Shown here: piece after piece, positions 5,952 to 7,010 of the stretch | Numbering within the stretch: the first letter of the stretch is position 1 | Layout: each line of letters begins with the position of its first letter | Origin: JAFGED01 sp964551295 | Lineage (GTDB): Bacteria; Chloroflexota; Anaerolineae; B4-G1 | Direction of reading: 5' to 3' | DNA length: 7,010 nucleotides | Assembly (NCBI GenBank): GCA_964551295.1 | Contig: CAZKDJ010000209.1 | Coordinates: 1 to 7,010 of the forward strand | Notes under the pieces: generated by a model | What the model saw: only the letters and a program-made list of their open reading frames with translations | What the model was told of the DNA's origin: nothing | Databases searched by the model: none | Position numbers and translations under genes: made by a program

Positions 5952-6581
5952 ATGTCGTCTCAAGTGCATATTTCGAGCCATCCGTTAGTGCAGCACAAGA
6001 TGACGTTGCTGCGCGATCAGCGTACCGAGCCGAAAAAGTTCCGCGAGGTGATGCGGGAGGTGGCAATTCTGCTCGCTTACGAGGCCCTGGCTGACCTGGC
6101 GACGGAGGAGGTGACGGTGGTCACGCCGTTGGGGCAGGCCGACGGTTACCGGTTGCGGGGGCGAATTGGGCTGATTCCTATTCTGCGCGCCGGGCTGGGC
6201 ATGACAGAGGGCGTGTTGAGTATGATGCCCAGTGCTGAGGTGTGGCACATTGGCCTTTTTCGCGACGAAGAGACGTTGAAACCGGTCGAGTACTATAGCC
6301 GTCTCCCCGTCAGTCCGACGGTGGACGTTTGCCTGGTGCTCGACCCGATGCTGGCCACCGGTGGCTCGGCGGTGGTGGCGGTTGATATCCTCAAGCGCTG
6401 GGGAGCCAGCCGGGTCAAGTTCGTGGGCATTATCGCCTCTGCAGAGGGCGTGCGACATTTGACGGCCACTCACCCCGATGTGCCGCTGTATCTGGCCGCC
6501 GTGGACGAACAACTGAACGAAGCGGGGTTCATCGTGCCCGGCCTGGGAGATGCGGGCGACCGGCAGTTTGGGACCGGATGA
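5952..6581 (+). CDS. upp: Uracil phosphoribosyltransferase
   Basis: Upp salvages uracil: uracil plus PRPP gives UMP and pyrophosphate, in the cytoplasm. The 209-residue protein has the usual family length. Landmarks: an N-terminal SHPLVQHKMTLLRD (9-22), IPILRAGLGM (75-84) in the active-site region, the PRPP-binding loop VLDPMLATGGSA (129-140) and the C-terminal uracil-binding segment GFIVPGLGDAGDRQFGT (192-208). All are intact, so the enzyme should be active. It is read divergently from ruvB, from its own strong promoter and ribosome binding site. No intrinsic terminator is visible after its stop, so transcription may continue into the next gene. GC is about 60%, like the rest of the window. 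Confidence 0.98.
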   Translation: MSSQVHISSHPLVQHKMTLLRDQRTEPKKFREVMREVAILLAYEALADLATEEVTVVTPLGQADGYRLRGRIGLIPILRAGLGMTEGVLSMMPSAEVWHIGLFRDEETLKPVEYYSRLPVSPTVDVCLVLDPMLATGGSAVVAVDILKRWGASRVKFVGIIASAEGVRHLTATHPDVPLYLAAVDEQLNEAGFIVPGLGDAGDRQFGTG

Positions 6582-6593
6582 GTCAGCGGGGTC

Positions 6594-6620
6594 AACGGAT
6601 GGAAGAACGGATAAACGGAT
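6594..6620. repeat. Three AACGGAT heptamers between upp and the DUF4304-like gene
   Basis: AACGGAT occurs at 6594-6600, 6606-6612 and 6614-6620, in a spacer of only 67 bases. The spacing (12 and 8 bases) is not regular enough for a perfect tandem array. The rest of the spacer (6582-6648) holds a ribosome binding site but no clear hairpin terminator or promoter. Confidence 0.75.
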
Positions 6621-6636
6621 AGGTGGACGCATTCGC

Positions 6637-6642
6637 GAGGGA
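6637..6642 (+). promoter_or_regulatory. Ribosome binding site of the DUF4304-like gene
   Basis: GAGGGA lies 6 bases before ATG 6649. An in-frame ATG at 6643 directly touches this motif and is therefore too close to use it, so 6649 is the preferred start. Confidence 0.65.
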
Positions 6643-6648
6643 ATGGTA

Positions 6649-7010
6649 ATGTCCAAAGAACGCGATGAGATGAATCGGGCGCTGAAAGATATCGTTGTCC
6701 CTCAGCTACGACAAAGAGGTTTCAAAGGCTCTTTTCCGCACTTTCGCCGAGTAGGTGAGGCAAAGATTGATTTGTTGACATTCCAGTTCGATAGACACGG
6801 TGGTGGCTTTGTGATAGAAATCTCGAAATGCTCACCTGATGGCACGACAACTGCTTGGGGGGAGCACATTCCAGCAAGCAAAATCAGCGCTTGTGACATG
6901 CATTCAGATGAAAGGCTCAGACTCAAGCCATGTTCTGGTGGCTCTACTGATGATTGGTTCAGATATGACAAGAAACCACTGATCTCCTCAGGCAGTGTTT
7001 ACGAGAAGAT
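6649..7010 (+). CDS. DUF4304-like protein, C-terminus cut by window edge
   Basis: I translated this frame by hand: 120 full codons are visible and it is still open at the right edge. The N-terminus begins MSKERDEMNRALKDIVVPQL, then RGFKGSFPHFRR (23-34), DLLTFQFDRHGGGFVIEISKC (41-61) split by a glycine run, and DDWFRYD (101-107). This order of motifs matches my recollection of DUF4304 proteins, whose function is unknown. No signal peptide or membrane helix is seen. It follows upp in the same direction after 67 bases, so it could share the upp transcript. GC is about 48% (167 of 350 bases from 6661), clearly below the about 60% of its neighbours, and the codons include several AGA, CGA and ACA, so it may be a recent arrival. 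The coding call is good; the family call is moderate. Confidence 0.72.
   Translation, partial: MSKERDEMNRALKDIVVPQLRQRGFKGSFPHFRRVGEAKIDLLTFQFDRHGGGFVIEISKCSPDGTTTAWGEHIPASKISACDMHSDERLRLKPCSGGSTDDWFRYDKKPLISSGSVYEK

Noticed and set aside
5829..5981. 51-residue N-terminal extension of RuvB from an upstream ATG at 5981
   Set aside because: The extension is Cys/Pro-rich and unlike RuvB, overlaps the start of upp, and crosses the upp promoter. RuvB homology starts right after ATG 5828.
6559..6579. CCGG...CCGG hairpin as a possible upp terminator
   Set aside because: Only a 4-base stem, inside the end of the coding sequence, and no T-run follows.
6643..6645. Alternative ATG start for the DUF4304-like gene
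   Set aside because: It directly abuts the GAGGGA motif, leaving no spacing; ATG 6649 has suitable spacing and begins the recognisable MSKERDEMN sequence.
5985..6656. 223-residue minus-strand open frame
   Set aside because: Antisense to upp along almost its whole length, with His/Arg/Gln-rich composition and no motif.
6702..6971. 89-residue minus-strand open frame
   Set aside because: The opposite strand carries the DUF4304-like frame with a ribosome binding site and family motifs; this one has neither.

Overview
The window is a gene-dense piece of bacterial chromosome with roughly 60% GC over most of its length. It holds one leftward operon and one short rightward arm that diverge from a 123-base promoter region (5829-5951). 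No species marker is present. The mix of a housekeeping ruvB/DUF2905/queA set, a Hanks-type Ser/Thr kinase, an NB-ARC/TPR STAND protein and short heptamer repeats would fit a Chloroflexota (Anaerolineae-like) bacterium. That is an inference of moderate strength only.

Leftward operon (minus strand, in order of transcription): ruvB (Holliday-junction helicase), a membrane-anchored Ser/Thr kinase, a small two-helix DUF2905 membrane protein, an 836-residue STAND NTPase (zinc-knuckle/HNH-like domain, NB-ARC, four 42-residue TPRs, C-terminal CxxC segment), then queA (epoxyqueuosine pathway, cut by the left window edge). The gaps are 13 bases, a 4-base ATGA overlap, 43 bases, and a 4-base GTGA overlap. 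I see no terminator or convincing internal promoter, so the five genes are probably co-transcribed. ruvB, DUF2905 and queA are commonly neighbours in bacteria. The kinase and the STAND gene look like extra signalling or conflict genes threaded into that housekeeping operon.

Rightward arm: upp (uracil phosphoribosyltransferase) lies behind a near-perfect sigma-70 promoter and a good ribosome binding site. A short spacer with three AACGGAT heptamers follows, then the start of a DUF4304-like gene with clearly lower GC (about 48%) that runs off the right edge.

The most interesting part is the kinase plus STAND pair. The STAND protein carries an HNH-type zinc knuckle whose catalytic His positions are replaced, and its TPR units are still very similar at DNA level. 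This suggests a sensor or signalling ATPase rather than a simple nuclease effector. It is a candidate conflict/signalling module, but its function cannot be proved from sequence alone.
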